In this document: one piece after another, positions 42,212 to 50,263 of the stretch | Layout of the letters: each line of letters starts with the position of its first letter | Position numbering within the stretch: position 1 is the stretch's first letter | Program-made: the position numbers and the translations under genes | Source of the DNA: Streptomyces flavotricini | GTDB lineage: Bacteria; Actinomycetota; Actinomycetes; Streptomycetales; Streptomycetaceae | DNA: 64,000 bases | Direction of reading: 5' to 3' | Assembly: GCF_020639365.1 (NCBI RefSeq) | Contig: NZ_JAINUL010000001.1 | Span: 5,499,481 to 5,563,480, forward strand | Notes under the pieces: generated by a model | The model's input: the letters and a program-made list of their open reading frames with translations, nothing else | The model's database searches: none | Told to the model about the DNA's origin: nothing

Positions 42212-43690
42212 ATGAGTGCCCTTGAACCCCGTGTGTCGCAGCGCAGTGAACCGGTCCCGGCCGAGCCGGACGGCGGGATTCTGGGGTCCGCGTACCGGGC
42301 GCTCAGCATGGGCGTCGTCTCCGTCGTCTTCCTCATCGCCTTCGAGGCGACCGCCGTGGGGACGGCCATGCCCGTCGCCGCGCGGGAGCTCGACGGGGTC
42401 GGGCTCTACGCCTTCGCCTTCTCCGCCTACTTCACCACCAGCCTCTTCGGCATGGTGCTGTCCGGGCAGTGGGCCGACAGGAAGGGGCCGCTCTGGCCCC
42501 TGACCGTCGGGATCGGCTCCTTCGCCGCCGGACTCCTGCTCGCCGGGACCGCCGGGGTCATGTGGGTGTTCGTCCTCGGGCGGGCCGTGCAGGGGTTCGG
42601 GGGCGGGCTGGTCATCGTCGCGCTGTACGTGGTGGTGAGCCGGGCCTACGAGGAGCGGCTGCGGCCCGCGATCATGGCGGCCTTCGCGGCGAGCTGGGTG
42701 GTGCCCTCCGTCGTCGGGCCGCTGGTCGCGGGGGCCGTGACCGAGCACCTCGGCTGGCGCTGGGTGTTCGTCGGGATACCCGTGCTGGTCGTCGTACCCC
42801 TGGCCGTGGCCCTGCCCGCGATACGGCGCACCGCGTCCGGGCCCGTCGATCCCGACGCGCCGCCCGCCGCCCTGGACCGGCGGCGGATCCGGCTGGCGTT
42901 CGGGATCTCCGCCGGGGCGGCGCTGTTGCAGTACGCCGCCCAGGACCTCCGGTGGCTGTCGCTGCTGCCGGCCGCCGCGGGGGCGGGGCTGCTGGTGCCG
43001 GCCGTACGGGGGCTGCTGCCGCGCGGTACGTACCTGGCGCGGCGCGGCCTGCCTTCGGTGGTGCTGCTGCGCGGGGTGGCGGCGGGGTCGTTCATCGCGG
43101 CGGAGAGCTTCGTGCCGCTGATGCTGGTCACCCAGCGGGGGCTGAGCCCGACGCTGGCCGGGTTCTCGCTGGCGGCGGGCGGGGTGACCTGGGCGGGCGG
43201 CTCGTGGCTGCAGTCGAAGGGGCGGATGGCGCCGTACCGGGAGCGGCTCATGGTGGCGGGGATGGTGCTGGTGGCCTCCGCCATCGCGGCGGCCCCGGCG
43301 GTGCTGATCGAGTCCGTGCCGGTGTGGACCCTGGCGGCCGCCTGGGCCGTGGGCTGCCTGGGGATGGGGCTGGTGACCGCTTCGACGAGCGTGCTGCTCC
43401 TGGAGCTGTCGGCGCCCGAGGAGGCGGGGGCCAATTCCGCCGCCCTGCAGATCTCGGACGCGCTGGCCAACGTGGTGCTGCTGGCGGCGGGGGGCGCGGC
43501 GTTCGCCGCGCTGGGCGGGGGAGCGGTGGGGGCCGTGCACGCCGTCGCCGCGGAGGGTGCGGACGCGGGTTCGCACCCCGCCGCGTTCGTCGTCGTCTTC
43601 CTGCCGATGGCATGTGTGGCGCTGGTGGGGGCGTGGGTCGCGACCCGGCTGTACGCGGACGGCCCGGAGCAGGTGGCCGCGCGGGCGTGA
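42212..43690 (+). CDS. MFS drug-type exporter
   Basis: 492 aa with about 14 hydrophobic helices, as in DHA2 exporters. Loop 2-3 carries GQWADRKGPLWP, and motif C-like VVPSVVGPLVAGAV follows helix 5. It probably exports toxic small molecules. The substrate is unknown and no regulator is adjacent. It starts immediately beyond the tRNA-Cys gene and seems leaderless. Confidence 0.85.
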   Translation: MSALEPRVSQRSEPVPAEPDGGILGSAYRALSMGVVSVVFLIAFEATAVGTAMPVAARELDGVGLYAFAFSAYFTTSLFGMVLSGQWADRKGPLWPLTVGIGSFAAGLLLAGTAGVMWVFVLGRAVQGFGGGLVIVALYVVVSRAYEERLRPAIMAAFAASWVVPSVVGPLVAGAVTEHLGWRWVFVGIPVLVVVPLAVALPAIRRTASGPVDPDAPPAALDRRRIRLAFGISAGAALLQYAAQDLRWLSLLPAAAGAGLLVPAVRGLLPRGTYLARRGLPSVVLLRGVAAGSFIAAESFVPLMLVTQRGLSPTLAGFSLAAGGVTWAGGSWLQSKGRMAPYRERLMVAGMVLVASAIAAAPAVLIESVPVWTLAAAWAVGCLGMGLVTASTSVLLLELSAPEEAGANSAALQISDALANVVLLAAGGAAFAALGGGAVGAVHAVAAEGADAGSHPAAFVVVFLPMACVALVGAWVATRLYADGPEQVAARA

Positions 43691-43756
43691 GCCGCCCGGA
43701 GTCCGGGCCCCGGGCGCGGCCGGCCGCGCGGCCCGATCGCACGGCCCGGTCGTGAA

Positions 43757-43900
43757 GTGTCCGACTGGCTCCGCGCCGTGGACGACGGCCCCTCCCTCGT
43801 CCGGTTCGAGGAAAAGGTCAGCTGGCTGCGCGGCGCGCACGCCGGCCCGCACGGCCGGCCCGCGCGGCCTGACCGCGCCGCCGGCCCGAAAAGGTGGTGA
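43757..43900 (+). CDS. Possible 47-aa small protein
   Basis: GTG 43757 opens a 47-codon frame whose first 30 codons have G or C in the third position almost without exception. The product starts VSDWLRAVDDGPSLVRFEEK and continues SWLRGAHAG, a plausible helical peptide, then an Arg/Pro-rich tail. There is only a weak ribosome-binding site. It lies between the MFS gene and a leaderless antitoxin gene. No family was recognised; chance in GC-rich DNA remains possible. Confidence 0.4.
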   Translation: MSDWLRAVDDGPSLVRFEEKVSWLRGAHAGPHGRPARPDRAAGPKRW

Positions 43901-43920
43901 GGGGCGGGGAAGCCGGTGCG

Positions 43921-43926
43921 TAGGCT
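43921..43926 (+). promoter_or_regulatory. Candidate -10 (TAGGCT) for a leaderless antitoxin mRNA
   Basis: TAGGCT ends six bases before the ATG at 43933, with no ribosome-binding site. Confidence 0.5.
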
Positions 43927-43932
43927 GCGGGG

Positions 43933-44133
43933 ATGGAAAGCTTGATCATTCGGCTTGAGGGTGGCGACCGGGCCGAGCTCGCCGATCTCGCCGACGCGAG
44001 CGGCCGGGCCCCCGAAGACCTGGCGCGGGACGCCGTGCTGCGGTACCTGCGGGACGAGCGGGTGCGGGTCGGGGCCGAGGCCGCGCGGTTGGCGCAGCGG
44101 CACGCCGCGCTGCTGAAGAGGCTCGGCCAGTGA
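43933..44133 (+). CDS. Antitoxin-like small protein paired with a Doc toxin
   Basis: 66 aa. The N-terminal strand MESLIIRLEGGDRAELADLAD and the helices after it look like a ribbon-helix-helix DNA-binding protein; residues 45-66 would be the toxin-binding part. It overlaps the downstream Fic/Doc gene by four bases (GTGA). The gene seems leaderless, so the antitoxin would be translated from the transcript end. It would neutralise Doc and repress the operon. Family assignment is by shape and context only. Confidence 0.72.
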   Translation: MESLIIRLEGGDRAELADLADASGRAPEDLARDAVLRYLRDERVRVGAEAARLAQRHAALLKRLGQ

Positions 44134-44657
44134 GCCGAAGCGTGAGCAGGAGCGAGAGCGGGACCCGGAGCGGGAGGGAGACCCGGACCGGAAGCGGGAG
44201 CGGGAGCGGGAGCGCGAGCCGGAGCAGGAGCGGGAGCCTGAGCAGGCCCGGAGGTGAGAGCGGGAGCGGGAGCGCCGGCACAGGCGCGCGGCACCTGACC
44301 CTCGCCGAGGTGCTCGACCTGGCCCGGCTCGCCTGCCAGGAGCAGAGCGTCGAGCTGCGCGCCCCCGGGCTGCTGGAGTCCGCCGTCCACCGGCCGCGGG
44401 CGCGCATGTTCGGGACCCCGGCGTACGAGGACCCGTACGAGCAGGCGGCCGCCCTGCTGCACGGGATCGCGATCAACCACCCCCTCGTCGACGGGAACAA
44501 GCGGACGGCCTGGCTCGCCGCCGCCACCTTCCTGGCCGTGAACGGCATCGACCTCGCCGACGCCGACCAGGACACCGCCTACGACCTGGTCATCGATGTC
44601 GCCGCCGGCCACGAGTCCGATCTCGCCCGCATCGCCGAGCGGTTGCGCCGGATGTGA
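44130..44657 (+). CDS. Fic/Doc-family toxin with a Ser/Gly/Arg repeat extension
   Basis: 175 aa. From about residue 52 it is a Doc-type Fic fold: HLTLAEVLDLARLACQEQ, LLESAVHRPRARMFG, and the active-site motif HPLVDGNKRTAWLAA near residues 117-131. Doc phosphorylates EF-Tu and stops translation; other Fic proteins add AMP. The first ~50 residues are RSRSGS-type repeats from a hexanucleotide tract, absent from ordinary Doc proteins. No alternative in-frame start with a ribosome-binding site was found after the repeat. Translation is coupled to the antitoxin. Confidence 0.8.
   Translation: MSRSVSRSESGTRSGRETRTGSGSGSGSASRSRSGSLSRPGGESGSGSAGTGARHLTLAEVLDLARLACQEQSVELRAPGLLESAVHRPRARMFGTPAYEDPYEQAAALLHGIAINHPLVDGNKRTAWLAAATFLAVNGIDLADADQDTAYDLVIDVAAGHESDLARIAERLRRM
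44150..44275 (+). repeat. Degenerate GGGAGC-type hexanucleotide tract
   Basis: Imperfect 6-bp units (GGGAGC, GGAGCA, GGAAGC and similar) fill the start of the Doc-like gene. The unit is a multiple of three, so slippage by whole units keeps the frame. Confidence 0.8.
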
Positions 44658-44718
44658 CGCTCGCCGCACCCGCCGAGGTCACGGGCCTGTCCCTCCCCGA
44701 GGGGCCGGCCGGCCCCGG

Positions 44719-44724
44719 TAGGGT
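44719..44724 (+). promoter_or_regulatory. Candidate -10 (TAGGGT) upstream of the helicase gene
   Basis: TAGGGT lies about 50 bases before the GTG at 44775. The leader would carry the GGAG site at 44768-44771. No clear -35 was found. Confidence 0.35.
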
Positions 44725-44774
44725 GGCCCGGTTGTCCTACGTACGACCGCCGCCGAGAGCCCGAACCGGAGACC

Positions 44775-46559
44775 GTGACTACTACCGCCTCCCACCACCT
44801 CTCACCCGCCTTCCCCGGCCGTGCCCCCTGGGGTACCGCCAGCAAGCTGCGCGCCTGGCAGCAGGGTGCGCTGGACCGGTACATCCAGACCCAGCCCCGC
44901 GACTTCCTCGCGGTCGCCACGCCCGGCGCGGGCAAGACGACCTTCGCGCTGACGCTCGCGTCCTGGCTGCTGCACCACCACGTCGTGCAGCAGGTGACCG
45001 TCGTCGCGCCGACCGAGCACCTGAAGAAGCAGTGGGCCGAGGCCGCCGCCCGGATAGGCATCCGCCTGGACCCGGAGTACTCCGCCGGACCGCTGAGCAA
45101 GGACTACCACGGGGTCGCCGTCACGTACGCGGGCGTGGGCGTGCGGCCGATGCTGCACCGCAACCGCTGCGAGCAGCGCAAGACCCTGGTGATCCTCGAC
45201 GAGATCCACCACGCCGGTGACTCGAAGTCCTGGGGCGAGGCCTGCCTGGAGGCCTTCGACCCGGCGACCCGGCGGCTCGCGCTGACCGGTACGCCCTTCC
45301 GGTCCGACACCAACCCCATCCCCTTCGTCACGTACGAGGAAGGGAACGACGGGATCCGGCGGTCTTCCGCCGACTACACCTACGGGTACGGGAACGCGCT
45401 GGGCGACGGCGTCGTCCGGCCCGTGATCTTCCTGTCGTACAGCGGCAACATGCGCTGGCGCACCAAGGCGGGCGACGAGATCGCCGCCCGCCTCGGCGAG
45501 CCGATGACCAAGGACGCCATCTCCCAGGCCTGGCGCACGGCGCTGGACGCACGGGGCGACTGGATGCCGAACGTCCTGCGCGCCGCCGACCAGCGGCTGA
45601 CCGAGGTCCGCAAGGGCATCCCGGACGCGGGCGGGCTCGTCATCGCCTCCGACCAGGACTCGGCGCGCGCGTACGCCAAGCTGATCCGCGAGATCACCGG
45701 CACCAAGGCCACCCTCGTCCTCTCCGACGACACCGGCGCCTCGAAGAACATCGACACCTTCAGCGCGAACGACGACCGCTGGATGGTTGCCGTCCGGATG
45801 GTGTCCGAGGGCGTCGACGTACCGCGCCTCGCGGTGGGCGTGTACGCGACGACGATCTCGACCCCGCTGTTCTTCGCCCAGGCCGTCGGACGTTTCGTGC
45901 GGTCGCGCAGGCGCGGCGAGACGGCTTCCGTGTTCCTCCCGACCATTCCCTATCTCCTCGGCTTCGCCAACGAGATGGAGGTCGAACGCGACCACGTCCT
46001 CGACAAGCCCAAGAGGAAGGGCGAGGAGGACCCGTACGCCGAGTCCGAGAAGGAGATGGACGAGGCGAACCGGCAGGAGGACGAGGACACCGGCGAGGAC
46101 GAGCAGATGTCCTTCGAGGCGCTGGAGTCCGACGCCGTCTTCGACCGGGTGCTCTACGACGGTGCCGAGTTCGGCATGCAGGCGCACCCGGGCAGCGAGG
46201 AGGAGCAGGACTACCTCGGCATCCCGGGACTGCTGGAGCCGGACCAGGTGCAGATGCTGCTCCAGAAGCGGCAGTCGCGGCAGATCGCGCACAGCCGCCG
46301 CAAGCCGGACACCGAGGCGGACCTGCTGGAGCTGCCGGCCGAGCGGCGCCCGGTGGTCTCCCACAAGGAGCTGCTGGAACTGCGGAAATCGCTGAACACG
46401 ATGGTGGGCGCGTACGTCCACCAGAGCGGCAAGCCGCACGGGGTGATCCACACCGAGCTGCGGCGCGTGTGCGGCGGACCGCCGAGCGCGGAGGCGACGG
46501 CGGGGCAGCTGCGCGAGCGGATCAAGAAGGTGCAGGAGTGGGCCACCCGGATGCGGTGA
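44775..46559 (+). CDS. DEAD/DEAH-box superfamily 2 helicase
   Basis: 594 aa. RecA-like domain 1 has Walker A TPGAGKTTF (Lys54), Walker B DEIHH (Asp142), and LTGTPFRSD as motif III. Domain 2 carries SEGVDVPRL and the arginine-finger motif QAVGRFVRSRR. The region 430-480 is very acidic, and the C terminus is a helical module. Similar actinobacterial helicases are annotated for repair or RNA turnover; its substrate here is unknown. It starts 118 bases after the Doc-like gene. Confidence 0.88.
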   Translation: MTTTASHHLSPAFPGRAPWGTASKLRAWQQGALDRYIQTQPRDFLAVATPGAGKTTFALTLASWLLHHHVVQQVTVVAPTEHLKKQWAEAAARIGIRLDPEYSAGPLSKDYHGVAVTYAGVGVRPMLHRNRCEQRKTLVILDEIHHAGDSKSWGEACLEAFDPATRRLALTGTPFRSDTNPIPFVTYEEGNDGIRRSSADYTYGYGNALGDGVVRPVIFLSYSGNMRWRTKAGDEIAARLGEPMTKDAISQAWRTALDARGDWMPNVLRAADQRLTEVRKGIPDAGGLVIASDQDSARAYAKLIREITGTKATLVLSDDTGASKNIDTFSANDDRWMVAVRMVSEGVDVPRLAVGVYATTISTPLFFAQAVGRFVRSRRRGETASVFLPTIPYLLGFANEMEVERDHVLDKPKRKGEEDPYAESEKEMDEANRQEDEDTGEDEQMSFEALESDAVFDRVLYDGAEFGMQAHPGSEEEQDYLGIPGLLEPDQVQMLLQKRQSRQIAHSRRKPDTEADLLELPAERRPVVSHKELLELRKSLNTMVGAYVHQSGKPHGVIHTELRRVCGGPPSAEATAGQLRERIKKVQEWATRMR

Positions 46560-46580
46560 CCACGCTCCCGCGTCCCCTCC

Positions 46581-46612
46581 TCCGTTCCTCCGTTCCTCCG
46601 TTCCTCCGTTCC
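46581..46612. repeat. 8-bp tandem repeat TCCGTTCC, four copies
   Basis: Four perfect copies directly after the helicase gene; a slippage-prone tract without visible function. Confidence 0.85.
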
Positions 46613-46753
46613 CCCGTCCACGGCTTCCCGTTCCCTCGGCCACCGTTCGTACGGACCGGGGGACGGGGGCCGTGCGGAGTTTCGTACGGGGGCGCCGTCA
46701 CGTTCCGTGTCCGGACCCCGGGGCCGGTCCGGCGGCGCCGGGGCGCCCAACCC

Positions 46754-46775
46754 GCGATCCGCGTCAGCGGATCGC
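46754..46775. promoter_or_regulatory. 9-bp inverted repeat GCGATCCGC-n4-GCGGATCGC
   Basis: Perfect arms 46754-46762 and 46767-46775. It can be a hairpin terminator for the helicase gene, 195 bases upstream, or an operator for the downstream IclR gene. Confidence 0.4.
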
Positions 46776-47049
46776 ACAGGCTCCACCGGTCGGCCGAGGT
46801 CACGAAACGACTCCGGCGGCGATCGTTAACCGGCACAAAGGGGTAGTTGGCGCCCGGATTCTGGACGAGCCCTTCCGCTGAGCGGACCCGCTCGCTAATG
46901 TCCCCGCATCGAACGCCCCGTGGCAGAGCCGCCGCGGGAGCGCAGCCGGTGCCATGGCCGCTACCGGCGGCCTCTCGTGCGTCGCCGTGGGACCGGCGCC
47001 GCATACACCCCGAGAGTCACCGCCGCTCACCGAGAGAGGGAGAGGCGTC

Positions 47050-47691
47050 GTGACCGCGGAAACCTCCCAGACTCTGGACCGAGGACTCAGAGTCCTCAAA
47101 CTGCTCGCCGACACCGACCACGGTCTGACCGTCACCGAGCTCTCCAACCGCCTCGGTGTGAACCGCACCGTGGTCTACCGCCTGCTGGCCACCCTTGAGC
47201 AGCACGCCCTGGTCCGCCGCGACCTCGGCGGCCGGGCCCGCGTCGGGCTCGGCGTACTGCGGCTCGGACGGCAGGTGCATCCGCTCGTCCGCGAGGCGGC
47301 CCTGCCCGCGCTGCGGTCCCTCGCCGAGGACATAGGCGCCACCGCGCACCTGACCCTCGTCGACGGTTCCGAGGCGCTCGCCGTGGCCGTCGTCGAGCCC
47401 ACCTGGACCGACTACCACGTGGCCTACCGGGCCGGCTTCCGCCACCCGCTGGACCGGGGCGCGGCCGGGCGGGCCATTCTGGCCGCCCGTCAGGGCACGC
47501 TCACCGAGCCCGGGTACACGCTGACCCACGGGGAGCTCGAAGCGGGCGCCAGCGGGGCGGCAGCGCCGCTCGTGGGCATCACGGGGCTGGAGGGCAGCGT
47601 GGGCGTCGTGATGCTGGCCGACGCCGTCCCGGAGCGGGTCGGCCCGCGCGTCGTGGACGCGGCGCGAGAGGTGGCCGACGCCCTGCGCTGA
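47050..47691 (+). CDS. IclR-family transcriptional regulator
   Basis: 213 aa from GTG 47050. N-terminal winged helix QTLDRGLRVLKLLADTDHGLTVTELSNRLGVNRTVVYRLLATLE. The C-terminal effector domain (GATAHLTLVDGSEALAVAVVEP; HPLDRGAAGRAILAA) is about 30-40 residues shorter than usual. The target genes are unknown. It has no divergent partner; a PDZ-less Lon-like protease gene follows on the same strand with its own leaderless signals. Confidence 0.88.
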   Translation: MTAETSQTLDRGLRVLKLLADTDHGLTVTELSNRLGVNRTVVYRLLATLEQHALVRRDLGGRARVGLGVLRLGRQVHPLVREAALPALRSLAEDIGATAHLTLVDGSEALAVAVVEPTWTDYHVAYRAGFRHPLDRGAAGRAILAARQGTLTEPGYTLTHGELEAGASGAAAPLVGITGLEGSVGVVMLADAVPERVGPRVVDAAREVADALR

Positions 47692-47853
47692 GCCCCGCGC
47701 CGAGCCCCGGGTACGGGGCGTACGACGACGACACCCGGCCGGACCATCGGACCGGGTGCTCCCGCGCGTGCCCGCAGGGCGCCCCGGAGGCGCGGCGGGG
47801 GCTGCCCCGCCGCGTCCCGCATGGTGGGGCGCGGGGGCGGCGGGGGCGCCCGA

Positions 47854-47859
47854 TACATT
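47854..47859 (+). promoter_or_regulatory. Candidate -10 (TACATT) for a leaderless S16 protease mRNA
   Basis: TACATT ends six bases before the GTG at 47866. No ribosome-binding site is present for this or the longer ATG start at 47821. Confidence 0.5.
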
Positions 47860-47865
47860 GACCGG

Positions 47866-48663
47866 GTGCTCTCTCGCCTCACACGTCTGCCGCGTCCCGC
47901 CGCCCTGGCCGTCTGCGCCGTGCCCGTGCTCGGGCTGTTCGCCGTCGCCGCCTTCGCGCCGCTGCCCTTCGTGATCGCCCAGCCGGGCCTCACGGCCGAC
48001 GTGCTCGGCGACCGCGACGGCAAGCCGGTCATCACCGTGACGGGCGCCCCGACCCGGCAGACCACCGGCCAGCTCCGGATGACCACCATCCAGGCAACCG
48101 GCCCCTCCACCACCGTGACCCTGCCCGAGCTCGTCGACGACTGGTTCGACAGCACCCGGGCGGTCATGCCCAAGGAGGCGGTCTACCCCTCCGGCGGAAG
48201 CGACAAGGAGATCGAGGCGCACAACCTGGAGCAAATGGCCGCCTCGCAGTCCACGGCCACCCAGGCCGCCCTCGGTTTCCTCCACAAGGACCCGAAGGAC
48301 GTCAAGGTGCAGCTGAACCTCGCCGACGTGGGCGGCCCCAGCGCCGGCCTGCTCTTCTCCCTCGGCATCATCGACAAGCTCGACGGCGACGGCAGCGGCG
48401 GCGACCTCACCGGCGGCCGCACCATCGCCGGTACGGGCACCATCAGCGCGGACGGCAAGGTCGGCGCCGTCGGCGGCGTGGCCCTGAAGACCCAGGCCGC
48501 GCAGCGCGACGGGGCGAGCGTGTTCCTCGTGCCGGAGGCGGAGTGCTCCGACGCGCAGTCCGAACTCCCCGAAGGGCTCCGGCTGGTCCCCGTCAGTTCG
48601 CTGACGGACGCGGTGCAGGCGCTGCGTGCGCTGACCCGCGGGGAGCCGGTTCCGTCCTGCTGA
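47866..48663 (+). CDS. Membrane-anchored Lon-like (S16) protease lacking a PDZ domain
   Basis: 265 aa. An N-terminal transmembrane helix (AALAVCAVPVLGLFAVAAFA), an extracytoplasmic region, then an S16 protease domain with Ser in VGGPSAGLLFSLGI and Lys in GGVALKTQAA. The layout is that of YlbL, but the PDZ domain normally between the anchor and the catalytic part is absent: the segment NLEQMAASQSTATQAALGFL leads straight into the catalytic domain. Its end overlaps the convergent MFS gene by about 70 bases. The substrate is unknown. Confidence 0.82.
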   Translation: MLSRLTRLPRPAALAVCAVPVLGLFAVAAFAPLPFVIAQPGLTADVLGDRDGKPVITVTGAPTRQTTGQLRMTTIQATGPSTTVTLPELVDDWFDSTRAVMPKEAVYPSGGSDKEIEAHNLEQMAASQSTATQAALGFLHKDPKDVKVQLNLADVGGPSAGLLFSLGIIDKLDGDGSGGDLTGGRTIAGTGTISADGKVGAVGGVALKTQAAQRDGASVFLVPEAECSDAQSELPEGLRLVPVSSLTDAVQALRALTRGEPVPSC

Positions 48664-49915
48664 CCTCGGCGGAGCCGCTCTCCACCGAGTTCTCCGCCGC
48701 GCGCTCCATCGTGCGCCAGGCCGGGAAGACCAGTGGGGAGAGCGTGACCAGCAGGTACGTGCCGCCGAACAGCAGCAGCGTCCGCGTCGCCCCGAGCCCG
48801 TCGACCAGCAGGCCCGCCGCGAGCCCGCCCAGCGGCATGGTCAGCTCGCAGCCGGCCGTGGTCACGCCCGAGACGCGGCTGCGCAGCTCCTCCGGGATCC
48901 GCTCGTAGACCACGGTGGTCAGGATCGGGTTGAGCATGCCCGCGCCCAGCCCGGACAGGGCCATCGTCACCGCGAGCGGCAGCGGGGTGTCGGTGAGGGC
49001 GGCGACCGCGTACCGGGGAGCACCGCACAGCACGAAGGCCGCCGTGAGCACCGCCCTGCGGGGGAACCGCTCGCCCCACACCCCGTAGAGCAGGGCGCCC
49101 AGCAGGGCGAAGCCGCCGAAGAGGGAGACGAGCAGGCCGACGGCGGTGGCGCCGCCGAGGGCCTCGCGGCCGTGTACCGGCAGCAGGACGGCGGACCAGC
49201 CCTGGTCCAGGCCGTTGGTCATCATCACCATCAGGGTGATGCCCATCAGCAGCGGGGCGCGGGTCAGGAAGGTCCAGCCCTCGGCCAGTTCGGCCCGGTA
49301 GCCGGCGAGGGAGATCTTCCCGGCGGCCGGCTGCGGCTCGGCGGCGGGGACCCCGCGCAGGAAGGCGCCGACCAGCAGCGCCGAGACGGCGAAGGTGGCC
49401 GCGTCCAGCAGCAGGGCGGACTCGGCCCCGAAGAACGCGATCAGTACGCCGGCCAGCGCGGCCCCGATCATCCGCGCCCCGCGCGAGACCGCGTCGTACA
49501 GGCTCGCCGCCCGGGTCAGCGGGGTGCCGGCGTGCTCGGCGAGGTTCGGCAGCAGGACGGCGCGGGCGGTCAGACCGGGGGTGTGGACGAGGCCCCCGAC
49601 GGCCATCAGCGCGCAGAGCATCCAGAACTCCAGCACGCCCGCGTAGTGCAGGAGCGGGATCGAGCCGACCGAGGCGGCGCACACGAGGTCGGAGACGGCC
49701 GAAACCCGGCGGCGGCCGATCCGGTCGATGACAGGACCCCCGATGAGCGCGGCGATGACGACGGGCAGGGTGGCGCAGAAGGCGACGACCCCGGCCCGGC
49801 CGGCGCTGCCCGTGGTCTGGAGCACGAACCACGGCACGCCGATCAGGGTGACGGAACTGCCGGCTATGGAGATGGTGTTGGCGGCCAGGACCGCCGCGAA
49901 GGGCCGCCGGCTCAT
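48593..49915 (-). CDS. MFS exporter in an ArsR-controlled operon
   Basis: 440 aa, about 12 helices; an N-terminal LAANTISIAGSSVTLIGVPWFVLQ and loop GGPVIDRIGRRRV place it among the MFS_3/TetV-like exporters. It overlaps the upstream 98-aa gene by four bases, and that gene follows an ArsR regulator, so all three form one operon read leftward. The Pro/Ala-rich C-terminal tail overlaps the S16 gene tail to tail. The exported compound is unknown. Confidence 0.85.
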   Translation of the reverse strand: MSRRPFAAVLAANTISIAGSSVTLIGVPWFVLQTTGSAGRAGVVAFCATLPVVIAALIGGPVIDRIGRRRVSAVSDLVCAASVGSIPLLHYAGVLEFWMLCALMAVGGLVHTPGLTARAVLLPNLAEHAGTPLTRAASLYDAVSRGARMIGAALAGVLIAFFGAESALLLDAATFAVSALLVGAFLRGVPAAEPQPAAGKISLAGYRAELAEGWTFLTRAPLLMGITLMVMMTNGLDQGWSAVLLPVHGREALGGATAVGLLVSLFGGFALLGALLYGVWGERFPRRAVLTAAFVLCGAPRYAVAALTDTPLPLAVTMALSGLGAGMLNPILTTVVYERIPEELRSRVSGVTTAGCELTMPLGGLAAGLLVDGLGATRTLLLFGGTYLLVTLSPLVFPAWRTMERAAENSVESGSAEVSRTEPAPRGSAHAAPAPRPSAN

Positions 49916-50208
49916 GCGGCGCGCGGTGCGTGCGGGGCGCGCGGTGCGTGCGCGATCCGGGCATGGAGGTGCGCGGGCTGCATCAGCCGGATCCCGGCTC
50001 CGACCAGGGCTTCGCCGAGCCGGTTGCGCAAGGCGGGGACGGCGGGGACGGCGGGGACGGCGGGGACGGAGGCGACGGCGTGGGTGGCGGGGCCGGCGGC
50101 CGGGGCGACGTGGTGGGCGAGGCGCCAGGCGGCGGCCTCGGCGGCCAGTTCGGCGGTACGGGCGGCGTGGGTCCCGGGGTGGATCTCGGCGGGCGTGAAG
50201 GCGTGCAC
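49912..50208 (-). CDS. 98-aa hypothetical protein with VPA repeats
   Basis: The GTG at 50208 has AAGGAG seven bases upstream, and its stop overlaps the MFS start, so it is a real operon member. It is His/Ala-rich, with helical ends and a central VPAVPAVPA repeat from a 9-bp tandem repeat. HHVAPAAGPATHAV and HLHARIAHAPRAPHAP supply several His, perhaps a metal site. No family was recognised. An accessory to the exporter is a guess. Confidence 0.65.
   Translation of the reverse strand: MHAFTPAEIHPGTHAARTAELAAEAAAWRLAHHVAPAAGPATHAVASVPAVPAVPAVPALRNRLGEALVGAGIRLMQPAHLHARIAHAPRAPHAPRAA
50032..50067 (-). repeat. 9-bp tandem repeat (GGCGGGGAC, four copies)
   Basis: Four perfect copies and one degenerate copy inside the 98-aa gene encode Val-Pro-Ala units. 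Copy-number change would keep the frame. Confidence 0.85.
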
Positions 50209-50263
50209 GGCAGGACTCCTTCTTGGGAATGCGAGCTGAGGCGGGCGGGCGGAACGAGCCGGA

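Larger units (their letters stand above)
46560..47049. other. 490-base intergenic region between the helicase and IclR genes
   Basis: No credible gene. It holds an 8-bp tandem repeat right after the helicase stop, a 9-bp inverted repeat at 46754-46775 and a weak -10-like TAATGT at 46896-46901. A GGGAGAGG site precedes the IclR start. Confidence 0.45.

Noticed and set aside
43557..43958. 133-codon plus-strand frame overlapping the end of the MFS gene
   Set aside because: It overlaps MFS coding sequence out of frame and is Arg/Pro/Ser-rich; the 47-codon frame in the same gap has much better codon bias.
44150..44275. Phase variation of the Doc-like toxin by repeat slippage
   Set aside because: The repeat unit is six bases, so gain or loss of units does not change the reading frame.
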